Shown: positions 44,723-54,406, counted from the stretch's first letter. The stretch: 64,000 nucleotides of DNA from CAZCVI01 sp964502145 (GCA_964502145.1 CAZCVI010000001.1:1-64000), one strand, 5' to 3'. Notes: a model not told the origin generated them from the letters alone. Translations and numbers: made by a program.

Positions 44723-46162
44723 TTAGTTCGTACTATCAATAAATTGGAACTTCAAGATCGTGCGCCACAGAATAGCCAGATCCAGTTTAAACGTCCAGTT
44801 CTGGATATAATAGATATCGAATTCAATGCGTTTATCCAGTGGCGTGTTACCGCGCAAGCCGTGAACCTGTGCCCAGCCAGTCATCCCTGTTTTAACACTG
44901 TGTCGTAACATGTAGTTCGGGATCGAATGTTTGAACTTCTCCACCAGTTCCGGTCGTTCCGGTCGTGGACCTACCAGACTCATATCGCCCAGCAGAACAT
45001 TAAATAACTGCGGGAATTCATCTATCGACAACTTGCGTAAAAACCGTCCCACACCAGTCACGCGCACATCATCTGGAGGTGACCAGATCGCGCCCGTTTG
45101 TTGTTCTGCATTTTGGATCATGGTACGAAACTTGATCATGCGGAAATGTTTGCCGTCTAAGCCAACCCGGGTCTGGCAATAAAAAATAGGACCCCGACTA
45201 TTCAAACGAATCAGCAACGCAATCACAAGGAAAAAAGGCAAAAGCAATATCAAGCCAAAAAGACTGAACATAAAATCAAACGTGCGTTTAAAAACCCATT
45301 GCCAACCTTGCAACGGAATATCTCCCAGGTTGATAATAGGGATGCCTTCGATATGTTCCATGCCCACTTTTAAAGAGGCAATCTGAAGGATATCCGGGAC
45401 CAATCGAATTTCAATCAACAGGTTATTCGCCACTTCAATTAATTTAATAGTCGTCTGGTATTCACTCGAAGGCAGCGCGATCACCAGGTCTGTGATGCCG
45501 TATTCTTTGATCACTTGTTCCAGGTCCGCAAATTTCCCCAGCACCACGTGGCCTTTCGACTTATCTTCTTGTTCAGCTTGTGCCCCATGGTCCAGATGGT
45601 CCACATCGTCCAGGAACCCCACTATTTTAATGCCGAAGTGGTGGTATTTTTTAAGATTCTCCGCTGTCATCACCGCGAAATCACCCGTGCCCGCAATCAA
45701 TACCTTGGAAACGCCGTTGCGCATCAGGAAAACGCCCTTGAATAAATGAAATACCAGCAATCGTTGGCAAAATAGAAATACAATACCCAGTGGAATATAT
45801 ATAAATAGATATACATGCGAGATTTCAAAGTCCACGAAGCGATAACTTTTGAAATAACTGAAGGTCAGCAGCAGCAGAAATGCTGTTACAACCGTATTGA
45901 GCAGTACCAGAAAAAGGTCATCCAAGCGGTTTCGTTTTAATTTAACCTTGTAAAACCCCTGGTAAGAGAAATGTACCAAATGCAAGAAGAGCAGGATCGG
46001 GATGATCGTCAGGTATTTCTTGAACTCCGGGATTCCTTTTGGTGCCGCCAGCAATCCAGAATGAAAGCGCACCCAGAAAGTCAGGTTGAAAGCCAGTATA
46101 ATCGCAATAATATCACTCGTAATATAGAATTGCGTCAGTTGTTTCCGTCTTTTTTTTATCAT
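44723..46162 (-). CDS. Polyprenyl-phosphate sugar-1-phosphate transferase (WcaJ/WbaP-like)
   Basis: 479 residues. Four to five N-terminal membrane helices, a nucleotide-binding CoA-like domain (VLIAGTGDFAVMTAENL), and the bacterial sugar-transferase domain: KRTFDFMFSLFGLI, KFRTM, LRKLSIDEFPQLFNVL, MSLVGPRPE. It starts exopolysaccharide or O-antigen units by loading hexose-1-phosphate on undecaprenyl phosphate. Its ATG overlaps the stop of the GT4 gene by 4 bases, so the two are made together. Confidence 0.92.
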   Translation of the reverse strand: MIKKRRKQLTQFYITSDIIAIILAFNLTFWVRFHSGLLAAPKGIPEFKKYLTIIPILLFLHLVHFSYQGFYKVKLKRNRLDDLFLVLLNTVVTAFLLLLTFSYFKSYRFVDFEISHVYLFIYIPLGIVFLFCQRLLVFHLFKGVFLMRNGVSKVLIAGTGDFAVMTAENLKKYHHFGIKIVGFLDDVDHLDHGAQAEQEDKSKGHVVLGKFADLEQVIKEYGITDLVIALPSSEYQTTIKLIEVANNLLIEIRLVPDILQIASLKVGMEHIEGIPIINLGDIPLQGWQWVFKRTFDFMFSLFGLILLLPFFLVIALLIRLNSRGPIFYCQTRVGLDGKHFRMIKFRTMIQNAEQQTGAIWSPPDDVRVTGVGRFLRKLSIDEFPQLFNVLLGDMSLVGPRPERPELVEKFKHSIPNYMLRHSVKTGMTGWAQVHGLRGNTPLDKRIEFDIYYIQNWTFKLDLAILWRTILKFQFIDSTN

Positions 46163-47247
46163 AACCGTTGGTTCAAGTATTCCTTAAAATTATTTTTAAA
46201 ACATTCTGTCGAGAATTTTAAACTATTTTCGCGTATAATTGAAGCCTTGAAGGCAATATTTTTTATTTTATCCAGGCCCTCTTGAATGGATTCCCGTGTT
46301 TGCGCTCTGAACAGCACCCCAGTTTCTGCCGTGACAATATCTTGGACCCCTCCTTTTTGAAATGCCAGCACAGGCGTGCCGCAAGCTTGTGCTTCTACAA
46401 AAGCAATGCCAAAATCTTCTATTCCCGCGAACACGAAAGCACGCGCTCCTTGATACAGGCCCCGTAATTCTTCCCGTGAGAGGTTCTTTAAAAAAGTAAT
46501 GTTTCGCCCCGCCATTTTTTTCAGCTTTTTTTCTTCCGGGCCCTTTCCAACCACAATCAAGCCATCTCCCGAGCGATTAAACGTATCAATCAGCAGGTGA
46601 TTTTCCTTGTAAGGCACCAGAGCCGAGACCGTCAGGAAATAATCCCGTGGTGAGTCTTCTCCTATTTGGAAAAAATCAGTGTCTACCGGTGGGTGAATAA
46701 CTTCAGCGTCTCGGCGGTAGTATTTCCAGATTCGTTGTTTCACATAATGTGAATTCGCGATAAAGTGATCCACCCGTGCCGAAGCTGTCACGTCCCAGGT
46801 TCTTAACTTTGAAGCTTGCCGTGCAATAAACCATTTTTTCAAACCCCGCGTAGTGCCAAAATAGGAGTGGTATTGGTCCCAGATATACCGCATTGGTGAA
46901 TGAATATAGCTGATATGAATCGCTTCCGGCGCCGGTACAATGCCTTTCGCCACACAGTGGGAAGTGCTCACCACCACGTCGTAACCCGACAGATCAAAAC
47001 TCTCCACCGCAACCGGAAAAAGCGGCAGAAAGTGTTTGTAATGGTGGCGGATAAAAGAATATTTATTTAAAGAAGAGGTAAACACGTGATGGGCATTAAT
47101 ACGTGGCGAGATATTATCTCTTTCATAAAAGAGCGTGAAGATATCCGCTGCCGGGAAAAAGTCTAACAGCTCTTCCAGAACTTTTTCACCGCCGCGCATC
47201 CCGTTCAGCCAATCGTGGATAAATGCAACTTTCGTGTTTTTATTCAT
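46159..47247 (-). CDS. Family 4 glycosyltransferase
   Basis: 362 residues. The GT-B fold shows VAFIHDWLNGMRGGEKVL at the start, SALVPYKENHLLIDTF, VVGKGPEE, and the EX7E nucleotide-sugar site in FGIAFVEAQACGTPVLAF. First gene of a two-gene unit with the sugar transferase, so it probably adds a sugar to a lipid-linked glycan on the cytoplasmic face. Other export genes of this pathway are not in the window. Confidence 0.9.
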   Translation of the reverse strand: MNKNTKVAFIHDWLNGMRGGEKVLEELLDFFPAADIFTLFYERDNISPRINAHHVFTSSLNKYSFIRHHYKHFLPLFPVAVESFDLSGYDVVVSTSHCVAKGIVPAPEAIHISYIHSPMRYIWDQYHSYFGTTRGLKKWFIARQASKLRTWDVTASARVDHFIANSHYVKQRIWKYYRRDAEVIHPPVDTDFFQIGEDSPRDYFLTVSALVPYKENHLLIDTFNRSGDGLIVVGKGPEEKKLKKMAGRNITFLKNLSREELRGLYQGARAFVFAGIEDFGIAFVEAQACGTPVLAFQKGGVQDIVTAETGVLFRAQTRESIQEGLDKIKNIAFKASIIRENSLKFSTECFKNNFKEYLNQRL

Positions 47248-47353
47248 GAAGACTTATTTTACACGTACTTGCCAAATAAATCAACCATTTACAAAAAAAG
47301 GGGCATGAACACAGTAAAAAATGGAATTCCACCAGCGCTTCGTGGTTTATTAT

Positions 47354-47530
47354 CCTGGATTCACCATCAGATTCTTGAAAAAACATGGACGACATGGACA
47401 GAGTGGACGATATGGACGATATGGACAATGTGGAGCAAAAACAAAAACATTTTTTTGTCCATATCGTCCACTAAGTCCATTAAGTCCATATCGTCCACAA
47501 CGATTTCAGAAACTTGGCAGTGAATCCAGG
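47354..47530 (-). repeat. Hairpin element, TGGACGATA subfamily (copy 2)
   Basis: The inverted near-copy of 17650-17805, with the same ends and loop but one additional 9-bp unit in each arm. Both ends are intact, CCTGGATTCACC to GGTGAATCCAGG-type. It is flanked by TTAT on both sides, possibly a target-site duplication. It sits between divergent genes and just upstream of the 47544 promoter. The rest of the 347-bp gap is empty. Confidence 0.88.
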
Positions 47531-47543
47531 TTATTAAAATCTA

Positions 47544-47572
47544 TTGAAATCACAACAATGATAGAGTACAAT
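47544..47572 (+). promoter_or_regulatory. Promoter of the HI0933-family gene
   Basis: TTGAAA (47544-47549), 17-bp spacer, TACAAT (47567-47572). It is 22 bases before the TTG start, and 13 bases after the hairpin element. Confidence 0.65.
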
Positions 47573-47594
47573 GCGAGTGTAACGGAGAACTGAA

Positions 47595-48818
47595 TTGAAT
47601 AAAAATACAATACCCTATGATGTGATTATTATTGGTGGTGGCCCGGCAGGTTTGTTCACGGCTATTAATATCCACAGAAATAAAAAATGCCTCCTACTGG
47701 AGAAAAACGAGACCACCGGACGCAAACTCTTGATGTCCGGCTCTGGTCGTTGCAACCTGACCCACGCTGGCGATATCGAAGCTTTCTTGGCACATTATGG
47801 CGATCATTTCCGCTTCTTACGGACAGCCTTTAAACACTTTTCAAACGAGGATTTGATTCAATTCTTCAAGGAAAGAGGCTTGTATATCACCGTAGATAAA
47901 AACGGCAAAGTGTTTCCCGCCACTGACAATGCAGTCAGCGTACTCGATGTCTTAACCCATGAATGCAAAAAAAAACAGGTGACTATCCATTGCCGTGAAA
48001 CCGTTCTAAAAATCGAACACAGGGACGGGAAGTTCTGGCTTGAAACCAAAGGGAATGAATATACCTGTCTGACCCTTGTTTTTGCTACTGGCGGGAAATC
48101 TTACCCGTCCAGCGGTTCAACTGGTGATGGGTATGGTTTTGCCCAAAGTTTGGGGCATACCATTGTGCCGCCTAAACCTGCTCTCACCCCGATCTATATC
48201 CACCATTATCCCTTTGCAGACATTTCCGGCGTATCTTTGCCCATGCGGGCCATGTCCTTGTTCCGCGCTAATAAAAAAATAAAAGAACATGCAGGCGATA
48301 TTGGTTTTACTCACAAGGGTTTGTCTGGTCCTGGTATCCTAGATTTCTCAAGATTCATGGAACGAAACGACAGACTGGAAATAAACCTAATTGATGTGAA
48401 CATGGCAGATTTTACAACCACCTTTTTGGCCGCCTGCGACACGGAAGGCAAAACAGCGATCAAAACATTCTTAAAGCGCTTTGACCTCCCCGAGAGCTTG
48501 CTTAAACTAATCTTGAAAGAACTAAACCTTGACTTTAATGAAAAACTGGCGCATATCAACAAGAAAACAAGAACCGCTATTATTGATTCCTTGTGCCGTT
48601 ATCCCTTTGTTATTGAAAGCCTGGGTGGTTTTAATATGGCGATGGTCACCCGTGGCGGTATTCCTTTAACAGAAGTCTCCGCCAAAACAATGGAATCAAA
48701 AATAATCAAGCACCTGTTCTTCGCCGGTGAAATTCTGGATATTGATGGTGATACAGGCGGGTATAATATCCAGGCCGCTTTTTCCACAGCCTATTTGGCA
48801 GCCAACGCAATTCAATAA
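47595..48818 (+). CDS. HI0933/YhiN-family flavoprotein (NAD(P)/FAD-dependent oxidoreductase)
   Basis: 407 residues. Rossmann FAD motif VIIIGGGPAGLFTAI, the family signature GRKLLMSGSGRCNLTH, LVFATGGKSYPSSGSTGDGY and the C-terminal FAGEILDIDGDTGGYNIQAA are all present. The substrate is not settled for the family. Start TTG 47595, with CGGAGAAC before it. It is transcribed from the promoter at 47544. Confidence 0.9.
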   Translation: MNKNTIPYDVIIIGGGPAGLFTAINIHRNKKCLLLEKNETTGRKLLMSGSGRCNLTHAGDIEAFLAHYGDHFRFLRTAFKHFSNEDLIQFFKERGLYITVDKNGKVFPATDNAVSVLDVLTHECKKKQVTIHCRETVLKIEHRDGKFWLETKGNEYTCLTLVFATGGKSYPSSGSTGDGYGFAQSLGHTIVPPKPALTPIYIHHYPFADISGVSLPMRAMSLFRANKKIKEHAGDIGFTHKGLSGPGILDFSRFMERNDRLEINLIDVNMADFTTTFLAACDTEGKTAIKTFLKRFDLPESLLKLILKELNLDFNEKLAHINKKTRTAIIDSLCRYPFVIESLGGFNMAMVTRGGIPLTEVSAKTMESKIIKHLFFAGEILDIDGDTGGYNIQAAFSTAYLAANAIQ

Positions 48819-48825
48819 AAAAAGC

Positions 48826-48914
48826 TGCCCACGAATTTCACGAATTAACGCGAATTAAAGGAAACAAAACTCTTCTCCATTAAATTCGCGTAAATTCGTG
48901 TCATTCGTGGGCCA
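48826..48914. repeat. Long imperfect inverted repeat between convergent genes
   Basis: Arms of about 35 bases, GCCCACGAATTTCACGAATT... and its complement, with the ACGCGAATT core, around a 22-base loop. It lies in the 106-bp gap between two convergent genes and could act as a two-way terminator. Similar CACGAATT repeats are scattered in many bacterial genomes. Confidence 0.65.
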
Positions 48915-48924
48915 CTCTTTTCGT

Positions 48925-51900
48925 TTACCGTGGTGGATTGCCTCTACCCATTTTCTTGAAGAGTCGACCACCTATAATGGCCGGATCATCTTTATAACCC
49001 AGGGCTTTAAAATCAATCCGATCTTTCATTTCTGGATACACCATGCGCGTGTGCGTAGGCAAATCCATACCCACCGCATTTTTATGACAACGCGTACACG
49101 TGATCGCCTCTTTCTTGTGACAATCAGAACATCCCAGCGCCTTTATTGCAGGCACTACCCCATGATGCAACGAGGTGTACATACGCGTCTCAACAAAATC
49201 GTATTTACCCGAATAGCTCATACCTACCGTAGCCGTTCCTTCTTTAATCGCACGGTCCCAATCATAATACTGCCAATAACTATTATAAAATTTAATCGGC
49301 AATAATACGTTTTGTTCTGTATCGTAGGGTTGTTTGGCCGTATGCACTTTAAAAGGGAAAATACGCGATTCCGGGATATATTTCTCCCCTAATGGCGCAT
49401 TAAGTTCCACATGGTTCAGGTTTTCAATTTTATCACCCAGCACATAGGTTTTCCGCGTGCCATCGTACCAACGGTATACTGGTGCCACATGTTTGCCCCA
49501 GGTTAGTGCGCCCAGATTCTTATCATAAAGCGGCATACCCAAGACATCCATTGTGATTGCACGATCTTGTCCCGCTTGCGAGAAATCCGTGGAGAGGCGC
49601 GTGGCGGTTTCCTGGGCAAAAGAAGGAATATGACACGCTTCACAGGAGAGCGCCTTGACATGGTCGTCCAAATGACGGCTCAGGAACCCGGTAATGGAAT
49701 GCGGTTGCCAACCATGACAGGTTTCACAACTCACCCGGCCCTCGGTGACAGGAGCCATAAAAGACATACCCGCCATCCGATGCGTTTCCGTGTGGTGGCA
49801 ATCCTGGCAGCGCATACCCACCATACCCATATGCACGTCCATCTCTGATTTCGGATTCGCCAGAGCCGGTTCCAAGTCGCCGTTTTTGACATTGGCTCCA
49901 CCCCCCGCATAAAAATGACAACTGCCACAATTGGCCCGTACTGGACGCCCGACTTTTATGACCAACTCGTGCAGGTTCGTGCCAGCCATTGGCAAACCCT
50001 TGTTGCTTTTATCTTTTTTATAGGTCAACGTCGTGTCGTGGCACACCAGACAATCAATGGTTAGCGGGTCCTCAAAATCGTTCGTATTTTCTGCGTCACT
50101 TGTACGGTAACCAATATGAAAATCCAGGCTCTGCACTAAACTGGGAATCATCGTGATCAAATAGTTATCCATCACTTTCATTAATCCCGTGTCCGCGCTA
50201 TGTTCATGTCCAGCAATCGAAGGCGATAATCCTTTCCAGTTCCAATGAGCTGTTTTGAGAATATCATTACCCACTTCCGTATGACAGTGCAAGCATTGGG
50301 CCGTGACTTGATGTGGGTCGGCTTGGGCGGGCAGTTTTACCAATGGCTTATGATCGGGAGTCAGCGGATTATGGCAGGAGCGGCAATCAATCGGCGCACG
50401 CACGGTGGCGGGTTGTTTCTGATGGCAACCAATACACTGCTGGTGATACGCCCCTTTAAGACCAATGCGGGCAGGATAATCCGGTTCATTGGAAACACCA
50501 TGGCAAGCACTGCATTTTTGGAAGCGTTTTTCCTTCAAATCAGTATGACAATCCGCGCACGCACCCCCAATGCGCACGTCAATCGAGGCGTGCATCTCTT
50601 TCAAATCCTCCCCCACCCGATTGGCAGGGTCATCGGAAACTCGGTGATGGCACACGGAACAATCACTGCCCACATTAACATCATGCGTGCGATGACTGAA
50701 ACGCACCGGTTCATAATAATCGGTTCCCGAATTCAAAACCGCATTGTTTAATATGTAGAGATTGCGGTATTCCAAGGGACGGGTGTCATGTTTAAAAGCC
50801 AGGGGAGCTTGGTCGGCGGTAGTCGCTATTTTTTTTAATTTCCATTCCGTCGGCGCAAACTGTTCTCCTGCCAGAGCCTGTCTATGAACAACCGAGTAAA
50901 GAATCACGAACAAAAAGAGTATCGCAAACCCCACGCCACGCACAGTCCAGACAGAAAAGGGGGAGAGTTTTTCCGATACGGCGTAATCATCATCTCCTTC
51001 ACCTTCTGTTTCATCTGTTGTTTCATCCACGTTACTCGTTAACTGTTGGGCGGGTAAAACGGGGAAAAATGAGACAATGAGGCGGTAAAAAAAGATAATG
51101 GTACAAATCAGGGCAAGGGTCATGGCGATTTCGCCAATAGAGGGGAAGTAACCGTTCTGGGTAAAGGGCGAGTAATAACCGACCAGATAGGTATTGAGTC
51201 GATTGAGCACCACGCCACCGATAATCAGTAGCACAGCAAAAAGCAGTAAACCCGGGGAACGCCGCACCGCACGGAAAGAGAGCATAAAAATAGGAATCAA
51301 CAGCCCGGCAATAATTTCAATAGCGAGGGAGACGGTTAAATTGGGGTGGCTGAGAAAATTCAATTGATTCCAGCGGAACAGGAGGTCACCGACCTTAAGA
51401 ACGAGATAAAGCCCGGCTATCCAGGGCACAATAGCAGCCAATGAACCGACTACATTCATATTAAGTTTATATTTAAAGCTACGACTGGCCAGAATGGATT
51501 CCATGATGATCATGGGAAAGCCGACCATCATGGCGGAAATCAAAAAGAGCAAGGGCAGCAAGGGGGTGAACCAGAGGGTGCTGAGTTTGGTAGGGGCGAT
51601 GAGCATAAGCGTGCCGAGCGAGCTGTGATGCATGCAAGAAAGAACAAAACCGGCGATAATAAAGATCGGTAAAATAATTTTAATCCAATTGTGAATAGTG
51701 TTAATGGGGCCTTCAATTCGTTTCAGCACGCGGGAACCCCATTCATTGGTGTTCATCCTCGCTTTTAATCCTTCCAGTATAGAGGGGGAGATTTCAAAGG
51801 ACAACACGATTAGATACGCCATGACGCACATGGCCACTTCAAAGAGCACCGAGTTACCCTGCCAATTAAAGATAGGTCTCCAGATATTCCAATAACGACC

Positions 51901-52236
51901 GAGGTCAAAAACCAGGCTGACACCAACCATGATATACCCGAGAAAAGCGGTGAGAATGGCCGGTCTGAGCAGACTGTGAAACTTCTTCCTGCCGAAGATA
52001 TCAATCAAAGCGGCAGCAGTAAACCCACTGGCCGCGAGCGCGACACCTACAGCCACGTTGATGGATTTCCAGATACCCCAGGCATAATGATTATCCAGAT
52101 TGGTGACCGCGCCCAGTCCAGAAAAGAAGCGTGCCAAGCCAAAGGAAAATCCAATCGCCATGATCCCCAGCAGGATAAATGTGCCGGAAGTAAAAAAAGG
52201 TTTGCGGACCGGATAGGGATGGATGTGGTGGGTCAT
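48925..52236 (-). CDS. NrfD/HybB-like membrane quinol subunit fused to 13-haem cytochrome c
   Basis: 1103 residues. Residues 1-400 hold about ten membrane helices of the NrfD/PsrC/HybB type (FILLGIMAIGFSFGLARFFS, GVALAASGFTAAALIDIFGR). An 11th helix (FAILFLFVILYSVV) anchors a large exported region with 13 CxxCH haem sites (CSVCH about 528 to CTRCH about 1048): five closely spaced, then eight whose spacing resembles octahaem tetrathionate-reductase-type cytochromes. It should take electrons from menaquinol (or give them to it) and pass them to a periplasmic or outer acceptor. It overlaps the HybA-like gene by 4 bases. The direct fusion of the quinol subunit to the cytochrome is unusual; CbcL is the nearest analogue I know. 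Confidence 0.88.
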   Translation of the reverse strand: MTHHIHPYPVRKPFFTSGTFILLGIMAIGFSFGLARFFSGLGAVTNLDNHYAWGIWKSINVAVGVALAASGFTAAALIDIFGRKKFHSLLRPAILTAFLGYIMVGVSLVFDLGRYWNIWRPIFNWQGNSVLFEVAMCVMAYLIVLSFEISPSILEGLKARMNTNEWGSRVLKRIEGPINTIHNWIKIILPIFIIAGFVLSCMHHSSLGTLMLIAPTKLSTLWFTPLLPLLFLISAMMVGFPMIIMESILASRSFKYKLNMNVVGSLAAIVPWIAGLYLVLKVGDLLFRWNQLNFLSHPNLTVSLAIEIIAGLLIPIFMLSFRAVRRSPGLLLFAVLLIIGGVVLNRLNTYLVGYYSPFTQNGYFPSIGEIAMTLALICTIIFFYRLIVSFFPVLPAQQLTSNVDETTDETEGEGDDDYAVSEKLSPFSVWTVRGVGFAILFLFVILYSVVHRQALAGEQFAPTEWKLKKIATTADQAPLAFKHDTRPLEYRNLYILNNAVLNSGTDYYEPVRFSHRTHDVNVGSDCSVCHHRVSDDPANRVGEDLKEMHASIDVRIGGACADCHTDLKEKRFQKCSACHGVSNEPDYPARIGLKGAYHQQCIGCHQKQPATVRAPIDCRSCHNPLTPDHKPLVKLPAQADPHQVTAQCLHCHTEVGNDILKTAHWNWKGLSPSIAGHEHSADTGLMKVMDNYLITMIPSLVQSLDFHIGYRTSDAENTNDFEDPLTIDCLVCHDTTLTYKKDKSNKGLPMAGTNLHELVIKVGRPVRANCGSCHFYAGGGANVKNGDLEPALANPKSEMDVHMGMVGMRCQDCHHTETHRMAGMSFMAPVTEGRVSCETCHGWQPHSITGFLSRHLDDHVKALSCEACHIPSFAQETATRLSTDFSQAGQDRAITMDVLGMPLYDKNLGALTWGKHVAPVYRWYDGTRKTYVLGDKIENLNHVELNAPLGEKYIPESRIFPFKVHTAKQPYDTEQNVLLPIKFYNSYWQYYDWDRAIKEGTATVGMSYSGKYDFVETRMYTSLHHGVVPAIKALGCSDCHKKEAITCTRCHKNAVGMDLPTHTRMVYPEMKDRIDFKALGYKDDPAIIGGRLFKKMGRGNPPR

Positions 52237-53216
52237 TGTTGGCCTCCTTTTTCAGTGGCTTTTTTGGGTGTAGGTTCATGTTGTTCATGCTGTTCCTGCT
52301 GTTCCGGGTGGTTCATTTCCTTTTTGTGTTGGATGCGGCGGATATACCACATCGAGCCAGCCAGAGCTCCGTAGAGTGCCAGAGGTAGTGCGCCGTATTT
52401 ATAGATACCGTGTTGAATCGATTCCGTCAGTACTGGTGGGGCGGTTTGCGGTAGTGGGATCAGTTGTAGTTCTTCTGCTGGTCTGCCAGTCAGGTATAGC
52501 CATGATGTGCCGCCCACTTCATATTGGCCGTAGATATGGTTCACATAGCGGTCTGGTCTATTTTTAATGCGTTGTTCCGCCAGTTTAAGCAACGATTCCC
52601 GGGAACCGAAAACCAGTGCTTCTGTTGGGCAGGCCGCAGCGCAAGCCGGGTTGGCCCCTGTTTTATCAGCTAATACAGCGCAGAATTGGCATTTGACAAT
52701 CTTGGGTTTGAGTACCACGTCGTATTCATAGGCTGGAATTTCAAAGGGGCAGGCCACCATGCAGTAGCGGCAGCCAATGCAAATTTCAGGCTTGTACACC
52801 ACCGAACCATCCGTGCCTTTCAGCAATGCGCCCACAATGCAAGCCGAGACGCAGGCCGGGTTCAGACAGTGCATGCATTGGACCTTGCAATAGGTTTCTT
52901 TCGCGTGCAGTTGATCTGGGGAGGGATTTTGTGCGTATTGATTCACCACGGTTAAGGCTTTCGTGTCCGGGCGGCGGGGTTCACGAAATACCGTGGGATC
53001 GGAAAAAGGATGTTCTGGTCGTGGTAATTTATTGCGGCGGTTACAGGCTTCCTCACATTTGCGGCAGCCAATACACAGCGTTGTGTCTACCAGACATCCC
53101 ACCAATTCCGTTTTAGGGGCTGGTTTTTCTTGTTCTTCAGTGTCTTTTGCCAGCAGTGTGCTGCTGGTGATCGCGACCAATCCTGATTTGATAAAGTGTC
53201 TACGATTTATGCCCAT
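52233..53216 (-). CDS. Tat-exported HybA-like 4x[4Fe-4S] ferredoxin subunit
   Basis: 327 residues. Twin-arginine signal INRRHFIKSG, then four clusters by motif: CIGCRKCEEAC, CMHCLNPACVSAC, CIGCRYCMVAC, CQFC...CAAAC. A C-terminal membrane helix (YGALPLALYGALAGSMWY) anchors it, as in HybA. The last part is a low-complexity EQQEQHEQHE tail. It carries electrons between the NrfD-type membrane subunit and the haems or a lost catalytic subunit. No molybdopterin or hydrogenase subunit follows. GAGAGG precedes the ATG. Confidence 0.9.
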   Translation of the reverse strand: MGINRRHFIKSGLVAITSSTLLAKDTEEQEKPAPKTELVGCLVDTTLCIGCRKCEEACNRRNKLPRPEHPFSDPTVFREPRRPDTKALTVVNQYAQNPSPDQLHAKETYCKVQCMHCLNPACVSACIVGALLKGTDGSVVYKPEICIGCRYCMVACPFEIPAYEYDVVLKPKIVKCQFCAVLADKTGANPACAAACPTEALVFGSRESLLKLAEQRIKNRPDRYVNHIYGQYEVGGTSWLYLTGRPAEELQLIPLPQTAPPVLTESIQHGIYKYGALPLALYGALAGSMWYIRRIQHKKEMNHPEQQEQHEQHEPTPKKATEKGGQQ

Positions 53217-53486
53217 TTTTGACCTCTCTTTGATTGCTTTTTATAGGAATCTCTGCTAGCGCAGAAAATTAAAGGGTAAAAACAGAAATATAACATAACT
53301 GGGGGTGTAAAAAGAAGGGTGAGATATATTCGGGCGTACGAAGCAGTTAGTCTGTAATCGTTAAATTTCATGTGTTAATTTTATACGATAACTTTTTATT
53401 AATCAATAGTGGGGAAGATAATAAAGATAATTTTGGTTGGATTCGTATAAATTCGTTCCAATAGGGTGGGCGATGTTTTAAAGATT

Positions 53487-53645
53487 CTGGATTCACCGCC
53501 AGTTCTTTGAGAGTATCGCAAAAGCAAGTGGGAGGAATGGGAGTTATGGGAATTATGAGAATTATGGGAGGAATGGGAGGAATGGGAATAATTAAGTTTA
53601 TCCCATAATTCCCATATTTCCCATTAACTTGGCGGTGCATCCAGA
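53487..53645 (-). repeat. Hairpin element, TGGGAANTA subfamily (copy 2)
   Basis: The inverted near-copy of 26110-26267. The ends are CTGGATTCACCGCCAG and CTTGGCGGTGCATCCAG, with five to six TGGGAATTA-type units on the left, loop AATAATTAAGTTTATCCC, and shorter complementary arrays. It lies 270 bases upstream of the HybA-like gene. The sequence between them (53217-53486) holds no gene that I can see. Confidence 0.85.
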
Positions 53646-53751
53646 CATCCAAGTCTTGATGTTTTCGGTGTAAGGCGGGAGTTTCAAAATTCTTCCTTGT
53701 CATTTTTAAATTCTAACCTACATTATCCCATTTCATAACCTTAAGTACTCA

Positions 53752-54140
53752 ATTTATCACTGATCTCTTTAAAAGTGATCGCCGATCCCTTTCGGAGTGA
53801 TCGCCGATCCCTTTCGAAGTGATCNNNNNNNNNNNNNNNNNNNNNNNNNNNNNNNNNNNNNNNNNNNNNNNNNNNNNNNNNNNNNNNNNNNNNNNNNNNN
53901 NNNNNNNNNNNNNNNNNNNNNNNNGCCGATCCCTTCCGGAGTGATCGCCGATCCCTTCCGGAGTGATCGCCGATCCCTTCCGGAGTGATCGCCGATCCCT
54001 TTCGAAGTGATCGCCGATCTCTTTCAAAGGGATCGCCGATCTCTTTCGAAGGGATCGCTGATCTCTTTCGAAGGGATCGCTGATCTCTTTCAAAGGGATC
54101 GCTGATCTCTTTGCAGGGGATCGCTGATCATTTGATAAAT
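53752..54140. repeat. 22-bp GATC-rich tandem array, interrupted by an assembly gap
   Basis: Units such as GATCGCCGATCCCTTTCGAAG(T), 22 bases, with two GATC sites and variants CCGGAGT / CGAAGT / CAAAGG. About twelve units are visible on the two sides of the N run. The array is bounded by AATTTATCA (53752) and TGATAAATT (54132), an inverted pair. All three minus frames are open because 22 is not a multiple of 3, so the ORF seen there is an artefact. Confidence 0.85.
53825..53924. other. 100-N scaffold gap
   Basis: Exactly 100 N inside the 22-bp array. The true length is unknown; the array probably could not be assembled. Confidence 0.98.
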
Positions 54141-54230
54141 TTTAATCTATAGTCCGCGCAATCCTTTACTATAATCCCTCCACCTTTCGGTATGCCTTTG
54201 GTTTTTGTTCACTTGGTCTACACGACCTAA

Positions 54231-54406
54231 ATTTACTGCCAAGTTTTAGAAAAGACTGGACTATCTGGACTTACTGGACATTCTGGACTAACTGAACTTC
54301 ACAAAACCTTTGATTTTTCCAGCTTGTCCAGTAAGTCCAGTAAGTCCAGAATGTCCAGCTTGCCATGGTTATCCGTGGCTCTTTTTAAAAATGATGGTGA
54401 ATCCAG
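54231..54406 (+). repeat. Hairpin element, CTGGACTTA subfamily, large copy
   Basis: A decayed left end (ATTTACTGCCAAG), five CTGGACTTA-type units, the loop CACAAAACCTTTGATTTTTC, four complementary units, then extra sequence and an intact GATGGTGAATCCAG end. Confidence 0.75.

Noticed and set aside
53749..54093. ORF over the GATC-rich array, including the N run
   Set aside because: The 22-bp unit keeps all minus frames open, and the N gap is translated as X. No ribosome-binding site.
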